DNA of 64,000 nt from Thiotrichales bacterium (GCA_026709935.1 JAPOSC010000048.1:62001-126000); one strand, 5' to 3'. Positions 9,051-17,607 are shown, counted from the first letter of the stretch. Numbers and translations are program-made. The notes: generated by a model from the sequence alone, not told the origin.

Positions 9051-9759
9051 AGAACACGATGGTGACGTCCAGGTTCCTGCCGCTCGCGTCACGAAGGTTC
9101 GAGATGCCTTCGTAGCGGAGCATCGCTCGGGTCGATGCGTCGTACCATACGCGTATCGCGGGCACCACGAGCCGCAACAGGGCCGAATCGATCGCCAGCT
9201 CGAACCCGATGGTGTTGTCGTCGTCGCGGCGGGACAGCCGGCGAATCCGCATGTCGACGGAGTCGAGCCGGCTCGGGACCAGGAACGGCCGGATCAGCGC
9301 CTCGCCCCCCACCAGCCGGTCCCAGCTTCCGGCGATGAACCAATCGAAGCCGGCGTCGACGATCAGTCCGGCGGCGGAGGGAATCGTTGCGGATCGCTCG
9401 GCCTCGTCCTGCGATGCGCGGTAGCGCACCACCAGCGCATCCCCCTGCCTTTCGAACGCTTCCCCGTGTCCGGTGGCCGAGTTCGACAGCTCGAAGTCGG
9501 GGGCGACGAAGTCGGTCCGATAGTCGACCCGCTTGGTGGCGAAGATCTCTCCGTCCGGCCGGCGGTAGGTCACCCGTTCCTCGACGAGTCGACCATTCTC
9601 CCGACGCACCTCGTGAAATTCCCGGTACAGCGGCTTTCCCGACGACCGCTCGCAGGCCATGCCGGTACGGTCGTGCATCCAGTCTTTCCCGCTCTGCGCG
9701 GCGAGCATCGATGAAACCGGCAGCAGTGCGAGGGCCAGGATCAATCTCCGCGTGATCAT
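8989..9759 (-). CDS. Exported protein of unknown function, last gene of the lipid operon
   Basis: 256 residues with a clear signal peptide (ITRRLILALALLPVSSMLA, likely cleaved after AQS). I do not recognise the family. The mature part is rich in beta strands and charged residues (VTYRRPDGEIFATKRVDYRT, VVRYRASQDEAERSATIP, GFDWFIAGSWDRL) and could be a periplasmic beta-sandwich or lipocalin-like lipid-handling protein; that is a guess. The ATG at 9757-9759 overlaps the stop of the DUF1475 gene (ATGA), so it is translationally coupled to the operon above it, which implies a role in the same lipid modification. Confidence 0.75.
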   Translation of the reverse strand: MITRRLILALALLPVSSMLAAQSGKDWMHDRTGMACERSSGKPLYREFHEVRRENGRLVEERVTYRRPDGEIFATKRVDYRTDFVAPDFELSNSATGHGEAFERQGDALVVRYRASQDEAERSATIPSAAGLIVDAGFDWFIAGSWDRLVGGEALIRPFLVPSRLDSVDMRIRRLSRRDDDNTIGFELAIDSALLRLVVPAIRVWYDASTRAMLRYEGISNLRDASGRNLDVTIVFSSTPSGDGGCRESTDDNARG

Positions 9760-10208
9760 GCTGTCTCCCTCCCGGCGCGGTGCGCGCCAAGCCAGAATCG
9801 CGCCGCGCTGCCCCGGCAGTGGCGCGCCGCGAGGACCACGTAGCAACCGGCTACCACGTTGCCGAGCAGACAGAGCGCGACAATCCAGGCCCCTGCGACC
9901 ACCGCGTGCGGTTCGCGGAAAAGAACCCACGCGGCGAACAGGGCGAAGCCCGCATACACATCGATCAGTGCGACTCGCCCCCACGCCAGCGCAAGGAGGA
10001 GGGCGCCTTCCTCGAAGAAGTCTCCGCCCGTGACGCCATGCACGAGGGCTCCCCCCATCAACAACGTGATTCCCGCCCCGAGCCCTGTCACCGCCGTCAC
10101 CGGAAACCCGTGCCGGCGCCCTGCGGTCGCTCGTTCTCCGCGCCCCCCCGTATTCGGCGCCGATTCGTCCTCGCCACGATCCGCGGGTCGCTTGCCCGGG
10201 GTGTTCAC
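9756..10208 (-). CDS. DUF1475-like small membrane protein
   Basis: 150 residues with about three to four hydrophobic segments (GLGAGITLLMGGALVHGV, LIDVYAGFALFAAWVLF, WIVALCLLGNVVAGCYVVLA). The pattern LIDVYAGFALFAAWVLFRE and LLGNVVAGCYVVLA is what I expect of DUF1475 proteins, which recur beside CFA-synthase-like genes. The GTG at 10206-10208 overlaps the stop of the upstream methyltransferase (GTGA). The first 35 or so residues are polar and low in complexity. Function unknown; a membrane partner of the lipid methyltransferases is inferred from position. Confidence 0.65.
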   Translation of the reverse strand: MNTPGKRPADRGEDESAPNTGGRGERATAGRRHGFPVTAVTGLGAGITLLMGGALVHGVTGGDFFEEGALLLALAWGRVALIDVYAGFALFAAWVLFREPHAVVAGAWIVALCLLGNVVAGCYVVLAARHCRGSAARFWLGAHRAGRETA

Positions 10209-11278
10209 CGTTGGCTCCCGGACGCTTCGTCCCGGTGTCCGGTGGCCGGCTCGAACAGGTAGTGCGACACCCACCACTCCTGTCCCTTCGCATACCCGAA
10301 CAGCTCCGAGCAGGCCATGAAGAACAGCCGCCATCGGACCCACCACCGCGGCGCCTCGGCGCCGTAGACGGATTCGAGGATCGGCTCGATCCGATCCCGG
10401 CGCAGGTCCATGTTCGCGAGCCAGGCATCGGCGGTGCGCTGATAGTGGCGTCCCGACCAGCGCCACCGATCGACAATGCGCAGGTGTTCGGGAAAGCCGA
10501 GCGGCAGGGCGTCGCTCGGCATCATGCCACCGGAGAAGAAGTATCGGCTCATCCAGTCACTCTCGTCCTTCGGCACGAAGGCGTAGGGGGCGTCGCGGTG
10601 GCAGAAGATGTGCACGAACGCCCGGCCGTGCGGTTCGAGCCACGCTGCGATGCGCCGAAACAGCGCGCGGTGGTTGCGCATGTGCTCCAGCATCTCGACC
10701 GAGACGATGCGGTCGAAGCGACCTCCGGGGTGAAAGTCGTTCATGTCCGCCGTCACCACCCGCAGGTTGCGCAGGCTGCGCCGCTCGGCCTGCGTCTCGA
10801 TGTGGTGGCGCTGCGAGGCCGAGTTGGACACCGCCAGGATCCGCGCCCCGGGGTACCGTTGCGCCATCCACAGGGTGAGTGACCCCCAGCCGCAGCCGAG
10901 TTCCAGAATCCGCATCCCGTTCTCGAGGCCCGCGCGCTCGGCGGTGATTTCGAGCGCCGCCGTCTCGGCCGCGGCCAGGTCCTCGACGCCGTCCCCCCAA
11001 TAGCAGCTCGAGTACTTGCGGTGCGGTCCGAGCACTTCGCAGAAGAACGCCGCGGGCAGCTCGTAGTGCTGCCGGTTCGCCTCGTCCGGCATCAGGGCGA
11101 TCGCCGAGGCATCCATCGCTTCGACGAACCGTCGTGCATTCCTCGCCGTCGCCTCGCAGTCGTCGGCGTGGATTTCGGCGAGTCGCGCCCGCAGCAGGCG
11201 CCGGATCCCGCGTCGCACTATCCAGTCGGGGACCCATCCCCGCTCCGTCCAGCGAATCGCGAGCGAGGCGGCGCTCAT
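10205..11278 (-). CDS. CFA-synthase-like SAM methyltransferase (second copy)
   Basis: 357-residue SAM-dependent methyltransferase of the cyclopropane-fatty-acid synthase superfamily. It shows ILELGCGWGSLTLWMAQRYP (SAM motif I), VSVEMLEHMRNH, FVHIFCHRDAPYAF and SRYFFSGGMMPSD. Compared with the copy at 12699-14069 it is shorter at the N-terminus and more divergent, resembling the Coq/UbiE-like side branch. Such proteins methylate or methylenate unsaturated acyl chains of phospholipids at the membrane. ATG 11276-11278 overlaps the DUF1295 stop (ATGA). Two paralogues in one operon suggest successive modification steps rather than redundancy. Confidence 0.88.
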   Translation of the reverse strand: MSAASLAIRWTERGWVPDWIVRRGIRRLLRARLAEIHADDCEATARNARRFVEAMDASAIALMPDEANRQHYELPAAFFCEVLGPHRKYSSCYWGDGVEDLAAAETAALEITAERAGLENGMRILELGCGWGSLTLWMAQRYPGARILAVSNSASQRHHIETQAERRSLRNLRVVTADMNDFHPGGRFDRIVSVEMLEHMRNHRALFRRIAAWLEPHGRAFVHIFCHRDAPYAFVPKDESDWMSRYFFSGGMMPSDALPLGFPEHLRIVDRWRWSGRHYQRTADAWLANMDLRRDRIEPILESVYGAEAPRWWVRWRLFFMACSELFGYAKGQEWWVSHYLFEPATGHRDEASGSQR

Positions 11279-12078
11279 TGCGCGCGCCCCGCCTTGGTCC
11301 GGACCGGGGGACGCGGAAAGAACGCGGGCACCCGCTCGCGGTAGCGACGGTACGACTCGCCGCGGCTGCGAAGCGCCTGTTTCTCCGTGTAGGGGATGCC
11401 GGTAAGGCGAGTGATGAATACATACATCACGACCACGCCGGCGACGGTGAACCACCAGTAATCGGATCCCACGCCCAGCACGACGAAGCCCCACCATTGC
11501 AACCACTCGAAGAAGTAGTTGGGATGCCGCGACCAACCCCACAGACCGGTATCGCAGACTTCGCCCGCGCGGCCGGGGTCGGCGCGAAAGCGCGCGAGCT
11601 GCCGGTCCGCGATGGTCTCGCCGAGCACCCCGGCCACCCACACCGCGATACCGACTGCATCGAGCCAGTCGAGCCCGCGCATCGCCTCGCTCGCCGCCCA
11701 TATCGGCATCGCGAACATCACCGTCCAGGCCGCCTGGATCTGGAAGAACACGAACAGCCCGATTTCCGCCCGGGTCCCGAGCGCGTCGCGCAGGTACCGG
11801 TACCGCCCCTCCTCGCGGGCGCTGGCGCGGACCCGTCGCCACAGGTACACGCCGAGACGCAGGCTCCATGCCGCGACCATCACCGCCGCGAGCCACCGGC
11901 GGGCGGGGTCGCCGTCGCTGGTCATCGTCACCAGGACCACCGCCACCGCTCCGGTGCCGAAGGTCCATCCGACGTCCACGATGCTCGCATCGCCGGTGCG
12001 GCGCTGGACGAGCCACAGCACCGCCATTGCGACGGCCATGCACGCCCAGGCGATCAAGATTGTCTCGGCCAGGCTCAT
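11275..12078 (-). CDS. DUF1295 membrane protein (steroid 5-alpha-reductase-like fold)
   Basis: 267 residues with six to seven membrane segments. The C-terminal signature DTGLWGWSRHPNYFFEWLQWWGFVV and TGIPYTEKQALRSRGESYRRYRERVPAFFP is that of DUF1295, related to the steroid 5-alpha-reductase and isoprenylcysteine methyltransferase (ICMT) folds that act on membrane lipids with NADPH or SAM. The start follows the DUF2878 stop by nine bases, the only non-overlapping junction of the operon. It plausibly reduces or methylates an acyl-chain intermediate; activity is not established. Confidence 0.9.
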   Translation of the reverse strand: MSLAETILIAWACMAVAMAVLWLVQRRTGDASIVDVGWTFGTGAVAVVLVTMTSDGDPARRWLAAVMVAAWSLRLGVYLWRRVRASAREEGRYRYLRDALGTRAEIGLFVFFQIQAAWTVMFAMPIWAASEAMRGLDWLDAVGIAVWVAGVLGETIADRQLARFRADPGRAGEVCDTGLWGWSRHPNYFFEWLQWWGFVVLGVGSDYWWFTVAGVVVMYVFITRLTGIPYTEKQALRSRGESYRRYRERVPAFFPRPPVRTKAGRAQ

Positions 12079-12087
12079 CCTCCTTCG

Positions 12088-12702
12088 CTATCCTTCGCTT
12101 CTGGCCGCGGCCGGCGCGCCGCGCCCATCCGTCGCCACGTCGGCGCGGGGGTCGAACCGCTCGCGCAGCCACAGCAGCAGAGGCATCGCCAGTGCCCATG
12201 CTGCGGCGACCGCAAGCCATCCGCGCGGCGGGGCGGCGAGCGCGACTCCACCAAGCGCCTCGCCGGCGGTGTAGGCGATCGGTCCGAAGATCGCCCCGGC
12301 GGCGGCGCCCAGCGCATACCGGCGCCGCGCCCAGTCCAGGCTGTGACGAAGCGTCGCCGCGAAGGCCATCCACAGTGCGATCATCCAAGGCGTGGTCGGA
12401 GCGGCGGGTCCGGCGTGGTCGGGGAAGGCGAGGGCGCCGCCGAGCACGAGCACGCTGTCGCATCCGTAGCCCAACATCGCCGCCGCCGCCAGCAGCTTGA
12501 GCTCGGCCGCCCGGTTGGCAGTGCGTCCGCGGAAATCCTGGTCGGCTCCAACGAAGCTCACCAGGTGCAGCGTCAGCCACAGGGCGGCAGCGAACGGTCC
12601 GAGCATCGGGTAGCCCTGCCCGGCGCCGATGATGCAGGCGAACCACACCGCCTGGAATCCTGCGAAGTTGGCGCCGGTGCGCCACACGGCCGCGGACTTC
12701 AT
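12088..12702 (-). CDS. DUF2878 membrane protein
   Basis: 204 residues, about five membrane segments. Features match DUF2878: NFAGFQAVWFACIIGAG near the N-terminus, GYGCDSVLVLGGALAFP and WMIALWMAFAATLRHSLDW. DUF2878 genes are usually found next to CFA synthase and DUF1365. ATG 12700-12702 overlaps the stop of the CFA synthase gene (ATGA). Function unknown; the conserved neighbourhood ties it to fatty-acyl modification. Confidence 0.85.
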   Translation of the reverse strand: MKSAAVWRTGANFAGFQAVWFACIIGAGQGYPMLGPFAAALWLTLHLVSFVGADQDFRGRTANRAAELKLLAAAAMLGYGCDSVLVLGGALAFPDHAGPAAPTTPWMIALWMAFAATLRHSLDWARRRYALGAAAGAIFGPIAYTAGEALGGVALAAPPRGWLAVAAAWALAMPLLLWLRERFDPRADVATDGRGAPAAARSEG

Positions 12703-14069
12703 GTGGATTGCCCCGGTAATCGCTCGGACAGTTGGTCTGACAACTGCTCAGGCAACTGTCCGGGCAACTGTCCGGGTAACTGTCTAGGCAACTGTCCGAG
12801 CACCGGCGCCGCGCGGCAACCGGACTTGCGCAGCAGGAGCTGCACGTCGCCGATGTAGCGCTCCTCGAAGCCCGCTTCGCAGTAGGCGAGATAGAACCGC
12901 CACAGGCGGATGAAGCGCTCGTCGAAGCCGAGCCCGCGCACCGCGTCGAGCTGTGACTCGAACGCCGCGCGCCAGCGCCGAAGCGTTTCCGCGTAGTGTG
13001 GTCCGATGTCCTCCAGGTGCACCGGGCTGAGGTCGGCGCCGCCGGCCGCCGCGGACAGGATCGCCCCGAGCGACGGCACGCAGCTCCCCGGAAACACATG
13101 GCGGCGGATGAAGTCGCTGTGGCGGAGATATTGCCGATAGCGCCACTCGGGCATGGTGATGGCCTGGATCAGCGCCTCGCCGCGTTCGTGCAGGAGCCTG
13201 GCGCACACATCGAAGTAATGCGGCAGGTGTTCGTGGCCGACCGCCTCGATCATCTCGATGGAGACCAGCTTGTCGAAGGTGCCGCGCAGGTCGCGGTAGT
13301 CGCTGTACAGCACCTGCACCCGATCCGCGAGATCTCGCTCCCGGACCAGCCGCTGGACGAAGGCGTGCTGCTCACGCGAGATGGTGGTGGTGGTGACGTG
13401 GCAGCCGTAGCGGTGTGCCGCGTGCACCGCGAAGCTGCCCCACCCCGAGCCGATCTCGACTACCCGATCATCCGGCGAGAGCGCGAGCTTTCGGCAGATG
13501 CGGTCGAGCTTCGTGCGTGAGGCGTCCGCCATGGTGGCATCTGCGTTTTCGAAGATGCCGGCCGAGTAGGTCAGCGTCTCGTCGAGGAACAGCGCGAAGA
13601 AGTCGTTGCCGAGGTCGTAGTGGGCGCCGATGTTGCGCCGGGCGCCGACGCGGGTGTTGCGCCGCGCGAGGTCGCCGAACCAGGCCAGCGCGCCGGCGAG
13701 GGCGGCCGTGCCTCTCTCCATGGCGTCGGTGACTGCGATATCCCGTGCGAACATCCGGATGAGCGCGGTGAGATCGTTCGTGCTCCAGTCACCGTCCATG
13801 TACGACTCCGCCACCCCGAGGCTGCCCCCGAGCAGCACGCGCCGATAGAAGCGCGAGTGGTGTACGTCGATGTGTACCGGCGTCGGCTCCGCTCCGGCGT
13901 CGCCGAATTCCGCCTCGCCCCGCGCGTCGCGCAGCCGCAGGCGTCCCGAGCCGAGCGCCCTCAGCCGGCGGTGCACCAGAGCGCGCGCCCAACCCCCGTT
14001 GCGCCGGCGGTCGGCCGAATGACGGCCCTCGAAACCCTCTCCTGCTTCGGTCCCGTTCATCGACTTCAT
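12699..14069 (-). CDS. Cyclopropane-fatty-acid-synthase family methyltransferase
   Basis: 456 residues. The N-terminal 100 residues are the CFA lipid-binding region, followed by NIGAHYDLGNDFFALFLDETLTYSAGIF, the SAM site VVEIGSGWGSFAVHAA, the Glu-containing SIEMIEAVGHEHLP, FIRRHVFPGSCVPS and FYLAYCEAGFEERYIGD. This is the standard CFA/tuberculostearate-type methyltransferase acting on cis double bonds of phospholipid acyl chains. The last 30 or so residues are an unusual tail of (G/E/D)QL(P/S) units encoded by 12-bp tandem repeats. The chosen ATG (14067-14069) overlaps the DUF1365 stop by ATGA; a second ATG is at 14058-14060. Confidence 0.93.
   Translation of the reverse strand: MKSMNGTEAGEGFEGRHSADRRRNGGWARALVHRRLRALGSGRLRLRDARGEAEFGDAGAEPTPVHIDVHHSRFYRRVLLGGSLGVAESYMDGDWSTNDLTALIRMFARDIAVTDAMERGTAALAGALAWFGDLARRNTRVGARRNIGAHYDLGNDFFALFLDETLTYSAGIFENADATMADASRTKLDRICRKLALSPDDRVVEIGSGWGSFAVHAAHRYGCHVTTTTISREQHAFVQRLVRERDLADRVQVLYSDYRDLRGTFDKLVSIEMIEAVGHEHLPHYFDVCARLLHERGEALIQAITMPEWRYRQYLRHSDFIRRHVFPGSCVPSLGAILSAAAGGADLSPVHLEDIGPHYAETLRRWRAAFESQLDAVRGLGFDERFIRLWRFYLAYCEAGFEERYIGDVQLLLRKSGCRAAPVLGQLPRQLPGQLPGQLPEQLSDQLSERLPGQST
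12720..12801 (-). repeat. 12-bp in-frame tandem repeat in the CFA synthase 3' end
   Basis: Seven or so imperfect copies of a 12-base unit, consensus CAACTGTCCGGG on the plus strand. Read on the minus strand they encode a repeated Gly-Gln-Leu-Pro-type motif that forms the C-terminal tail of the CFA-like methyltransferase. The copy number keeps the frame, so it can change without breaking the gene or the coupled downstream start. Confidence 0.85.
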
Positions 14070-14833
14070 CGACCCGGGGCCCGGGTCATGCGGTGTTTCG
14101 GGTGGGGATGGAATCGTACCCCCTTCAACGCGAGGCGAAGCGCCTGCCAGTAGATGCCGCCGAGCACCGTTGCGGTCATCCACGGATGCCGTACGAGCAC
14201 CGCCGCGAGATTGCGGCGGTCGAACGGGCGAGCCTGCATGGCGAGTGACGCATCGAAGACCACGCGCCCCTGCGTTTCGTTGCGCATGGCTACCAGCAGT
14301 CGTTCGCCGGGGGCGGAAAGCCGCCAGTGGTAGCGATGTTCCATGTCCATGAACGGTGAGACATGGAACGCCTTGTCGAAGCTGAAGCGATGCACGCGAG
14401 CGGTCCGGCCCCGGCAGTCGAGGGCGTAGGCGTGACGTTCGCCCCACGGAGTATTGGTGATTTCGGCCAGGACCGAGTGCAGCCGCACACCGTCGGCTTC
14501 GAAGCAGTAGTAGAACGTCACCGGGTTGAAGCATGCGCCGAGATAGCGAAGATGGGTCAGGGCGCGTACCGGGCCGTCCGGTCGGTGGCCGATGCGTGCG
14601 TGCACCGTGTCGCGCACCGCCGCCGCGAGCGGGCGATCCGGCGGGCCGTGGTAGTCGGCGCGCCGGAACCGGACCGGGGCGGGGCGTCGGGCGGACCACA
14701 GCCAGAAGGGGTCGAACAGTTCGGGCAGCTCGTCGAGATCGAGATACGGCATGAAGAGGCGGTAGGTGAAGGCGTGCGCCCGTCCCGCGTGGCGCCGGTG
14801 GCGTACCCTGCCCACGTACAGGCGGCTGTTCAC
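14066..14833 (-). CDS. DUF1365 protein
   Basis: 255 residues, matching DUF1365: LYVGRVRHRRHAGRAHAFTYRLFMPYLDLDEL at the start, ALTHLRYLGACFNPVTFYYCF in the middle, FDKAFHVSPFMDMEHRYHW and a C-terminal GGIYWQALRLALKGVRFHPHP. Family members are almost always encoded between an FAD-dependent amine-oxidase-like gene and a CFA synthase, as here. The GTG at 14831-14833 overlaps the upstream stop (GTGA). No catalytic role is established; it may be an acyl-chain-handling or carrier protein. Confidence 0.92.
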   Translation of the reverse strand: MNSRLYVGRVRHRRHAGRAHAFTYRLFMPYLDLDELPELFDPFWLWSARRPAPVRFRRADYHGPPDRPLAAAVRDTVHARIGHRPDGPVRALTHLRYLGACFNPVTFYYCFEADGVRLHSVLAEITNTPWGERHAYALDCRGRTARVHRFSFDKAFHVSPFMDMEHRYHWRLSAPGERLLVAMRNETQGRVVFDASLAMQARPFDRRNLAAVLVRHPWMTATVLGGIYWQALRLALKGVRFHPHPKHRMTRAPGR

Positions 14834-16083
14834 GCGTCGAGCCCCAGGCCGAATGCGTCGGTCACCGCGAGCGCGCTGTTCACGCCGTCCTCGTGGAAGC
14901 CGAAACCCCAGTAGGCGCCGCAGTAGGAGATGCGGCGGCGGCGCAAGAGCTGCGAGTGCGCGCGCTGGGCGCTCGCTCGACCGGGCATGAACATCGGGTG
15001 CGAATCGCGCAGGCGACGGATCACGCTCTGGCCGCGCAACGCGCCGTTCGGATTGAGGGTGACGCAGTAGTTGCGGTCGCTGTCGAGACGCTGCAGCCGG
15101 TTCATGTGATAGGTCACCATGACCGCGTCGTGGCGTTGGGCCGGGATGCGGTAGTTCCAGCTCGCCCACAACCCGGCGCGCTCCGGCAGCATCGCGGTAT
15201 CGGTATGCAGGGCGACTTCGTTCTGCTGGTAGGGGAAGCAGCGCAGCACCTCTTCCTCCTTCTCGTCGGGCGCATGCACCATCGCCAGTGCCTGATCTGC
15301 ATGGGCGGCGATCACCACTTCGTCGAACTCGCCGTCGCGTCCGTCCTCAAGACGCACGCGCACCGCGCCGCGCATGCGCTGCACCTGCGCGACGGCGGCT
15401 CCGAGCCGGAGGCGCTCCCGGTACGGGGCGACGAGCGCGGGGATATAGCGCGCCGCGCCGCCGGTGACGGTGCGCCAGGTGGGGCGGCCGCCGACTTGCA
15501 ACATCGCGTGGTTGCGCAGGAACTCCAGCACGAAGCGGGCGGGAAACTGTGCGAAACGATCGGCTGGACAGGACCACAGCGATGCCCCGAGGGGCAGGAA
15601 GTAATGTCGAGCGAACGCCTCGCCGTAGCCGGCGCTCGCGAGGTAGTGCTCCACGGTGACCCGTTCGTCCATCCCGGCGTCGAGAAGGCGCCGGGCGTCG
15701 CACTGGAAACGCACGATGTCGAGCAGCATGCGCCAGTGACCGGGATCGAGGAAGTTGCGCTTGTGCGCGAAGAGTCGGCCCACGTTGCTCGGGTTGTACT
15801 CGAACCGGGTCGCCTCGCAGTGGACGCTGAAGCTCATGTCCGAGGCGTGCGACGCAACGTCGAGCGCATCGAACAGTCGGCAGAGGTTGGGGTAGTTCCG
15901 TTCGTTGAACACGATGAAGCCGGTGTCGACGCCGATGTCGCGTCCGTTCTCGTCGACCCGGATCGTGCGGGTATGTCCGCCGGGCCGCGACGACGCTTCG
16001 AACACCGTCACCTCGTACCGGCGCGACAGCACATGGGCCGCGGTCATGCCCGCGATCCCGGCGCCGATGACCGCAATCTTCAT
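14830..16083 (-). CDS. FAD-dependent oxidoreductase of the CFA cluster (amine-oxidase fold)
   Basis: 417 residues. The N-terminal Rossmann motif IAVIGAGIAGMTAAHVL binds FAD; VFEASSRPGGHTRT is the second FAD motif; FMPGRASAQRAHSQLL and CGAYWGFGFHEDGVNSAL end the protein, as in the 'NAD/FAD-binding protein' linked to DUF1365. Homologues in the Rhodobacter sigma-E regulon take part in desaturating or oxidising methylated acyl chains on the way to furan fatty acids; assignment to that reaction here is inference. ATG 16081-16083 overlaps the desaturase stop (ATGA). Confidence 0.9.
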   Translation of the reverse strand: MKIAVIGAGIAGMTAAHVLSRRYEVTVFEASSRPGGHTRTIRVDENGRDIGVDTGFIVFNERNYPNLCRLFDALDVASHASDMSFSVHCEATRFEYNPSNVGRLFAHKRNFLDPGHWRMLLDIVRFQCDARRLLDAGMDERVTVEHYLASAGYGEAFARHYFLPLGASLWSCPADRFAQFPARFVLEFLRNHAMLQVGGRPTWRTVTGGAARYIPALVAPYRERLRLGAAVAQVQRMRGAVRVRLEDGRDGEFDEVVIAAHADQALAMVHAPDEKEEEVLRCFPYQQNEVALHTDTAMLPERAGLWASWNYRIPAQRHDAVMVTYHMNRLQRLDSDRNYCVTLNPNGALRGQSVIRRLRDSHPMFMPGRASAQRAHSQLLRRRRISYCGAYWGFGFHEDGVNSALAVTDAFGLGLDA

Positions 16084-17240
16084 CGCGACGATCGCCGATG
16101 GACCGTACGACCGGGCGGCGATACGTCGGGGCGCCGGGTCGGCGTCGTGCCTTCGGACCGGAGCGGTTCGCGCGTGGACCCATCTCCTTCCCGGGCGTGC
16201 GCTGTCACCGTACGGAGATCTCCGCTGGCGCGAAGCGACTCGCCGGTACGGAGAGCCGGGGAGGGCCGCGCCCTTGCTTCGGCAATCACCCGCGTCGGCA
16301 CCGGGGTCAGATCCGAGACGAGCCCCAGCGCAGCGAGGAAGCGCAGGCCCAGCCACGTGAGGTCGAGCTCCCACCACCGGAACCCCTGACGGGCCGCGGA
16401 CGGGTAGCGGTGGTGGTTGTTGTGCCACCCCTCGCCGAGGGTGATGGTGGCGAGAAACGCATTGTTGCGGCTGTCGTCGGGGGTGTCGTAGCGACGGCTT
16501 CCCCAGCCGTGGGCCAGCGAGTTGATGCTGTAGGTCGCGTGGTAGAGCAGAACCGTCGAGACTGCGAACCCCCACACGAACATCTGCCCGGCACTCGTGC
16601 CGAGCTCCGGCCGTGCGCTCTCGAGCCAGCCTCCGAGGGCCGCGCACCCGGCGCCGAGCGCGACGAACGGCACCCAGTCGATGCGTTCGACCATGCGCAA
16701 CTCCGGAAACCGCATCCAGTCCCGGACCCGGTCGGCCCGGATCGCGAAGCTCTCCGGGATGAGAAACCAGAGCGTGTGACTGAACCAGCGTCCGCGGTAC
16801 TGCGGCGAGTGCGGGTCGTCGGCGGTGTCCGAGTTCTGGTGATGCACCCGGTGATGGCCCGCCCACCACAGCGGGCCGCGCTGACCCGCGGTGCAGCCGA
16901 GCAGCGCCATCGCCAGGGTCACGGTGCGCGAGGCGCGGAATGCGCGATGAGAGAAGTAGCGGTGGTAGAAGGCGGTAATGAAGAACATGCGCGAGAGATA
17001 CAGCGCGGCGCAGACCCATAGCGCCACCGGCGAGACGCCCACCACCAAGATGAACGCACAGGCGATGTGCAGGGCGACGAATGGAGCCGCCCGCAACGGA
17101 TCGATTCGGCGGCTGCACGCGGAGTCCGGGGCTTCGAACGTGCACGGATCGTTGAACAGCCAGCGTCCTGCATGTGCCGCCGCGGTGCCCATGTCGCGGA
17201 TCATGCGGGCAGCGATGCCGGGAAGATGGATACCCTTCAT
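16080..17240 (-). CDS. Membrane fatty acid desaturase (acyl-CoA / delta-9 type)
   Basis: 386 residues, first gene of the operon. The three histidine boxes of membrane di-iron desaturases are present: HRYFSH, HRVHHQ (in WAGHHRVHHQNSDTADDPHSP) and HNNHHRYP, between hydrophobic segments. It should introduce a cis double bond into a saturated acyl chain, supplying the substrate for the CFA-like methyltransferases downstream. The C-terminal 60 residues after LTPVPTRVIAEA are Arg/Ser/Thr-rich and not part of the conserved domain. The ATG at 17240 has a decayed sensor-kinase fragment just upstream, so the native promoter may lie in the 17241-17600 interval. Confidence 0.92.
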   Translation of the reverse strand: MKGIHLPGIAARMIRDMGTAAAHAGRWLFNDPCTFEAPDSACSRRIDPLRAAPFVALHIACAFILVVGVSPVALWVCAALYLSRMFFITAFYHRYFSHRAFRASRTVTLAMALLGCTAGQRGPLWWAGHHRVHHQNSDTADDPHSPQYRGRWFSHTLWFLIPESFAIRADRVRDWMRFPELRMVERIDWVPFVALGAGCAALGGWLESARPELGTSAGQMFVWGFAVSTVLLYHATYSINSLAHGWGSRRYDTPDDSRNNAFLATITLGEGWHNNHHRYPSAARQGFRWWELDLTWLGLRFLAALGLVSDLTPVPTRVIAEARARPSPALRTGESLRASGDLRTVTAHAREGDGSTREPLRSEGTTPTRRPDVSPPGRTVHRRSSR

Positions 17241-17252
17241 TTGGTGTCGAGC

Positions 17253-17522
17253 CTACGGTCGGGGCGGTGAAACCGGCGTCATCGTGATGTGAACGCGGCG
17301 TGAAGATGGCGTCTCTTCTGCGGCCGGGGGGCGCGCACCCGGGAAGCACACCTCGACGTGCATACCGATCTCCGGCGTGCTTTCGATGCGCACCGACCAG
17401 CCGAATCGGTCGCAAAGCCTCTTGACGATCGAGAGTCCGACGCCATGACCGCCCCCAGCCCCATCCCGATCTCCGTGATCGTGCCGGTCTGCCTTGCCGG
17501 CCCGCACGAATGACCGGAACAC
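17253..17522 (-). pseudogene. Sensor histidine kinase C-terminal fragment
   Basis: The minus-strand frame ends with GGGHGVGLSIVKRLCDRFGW, then SVRIESTPEIGMHVEVCFPG, the G2-box end of a HATPase_c domain. Nothing of the dimerisation domain or N-box remains, and a stop codon stands directly before the first usable codon. It is a 3' remnant of a two-component kinase gene. Its position just before the lipid operon suggests a lost local regulator, though that is inference. Confidence 0.7.
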
Positions 17523-17607
17523 TGATCAGAATCGACTTGCTGCTTGCTGGCGACATCATGGTTCTGGTCGGCAGCCGTCCGGCTCGGGGATCGGTGAAAA
17601 ATGGCGC

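Noticed and set aside
12720-12801. CRISPR-like repeat array
   Set aside because: Units are 12 bp, contiguous and in a coding frame, with no spacers; no cas genes are near. No other stretch of the window looks like a CRISPR array.
11134-12858. 574-codon plus-strand frame across the lipid operon
   Set aside because: Antisense to DUF1295, DUF2878 and CFA genes whose motifs and overlaps are clear; composition is typical of a shadow frame.
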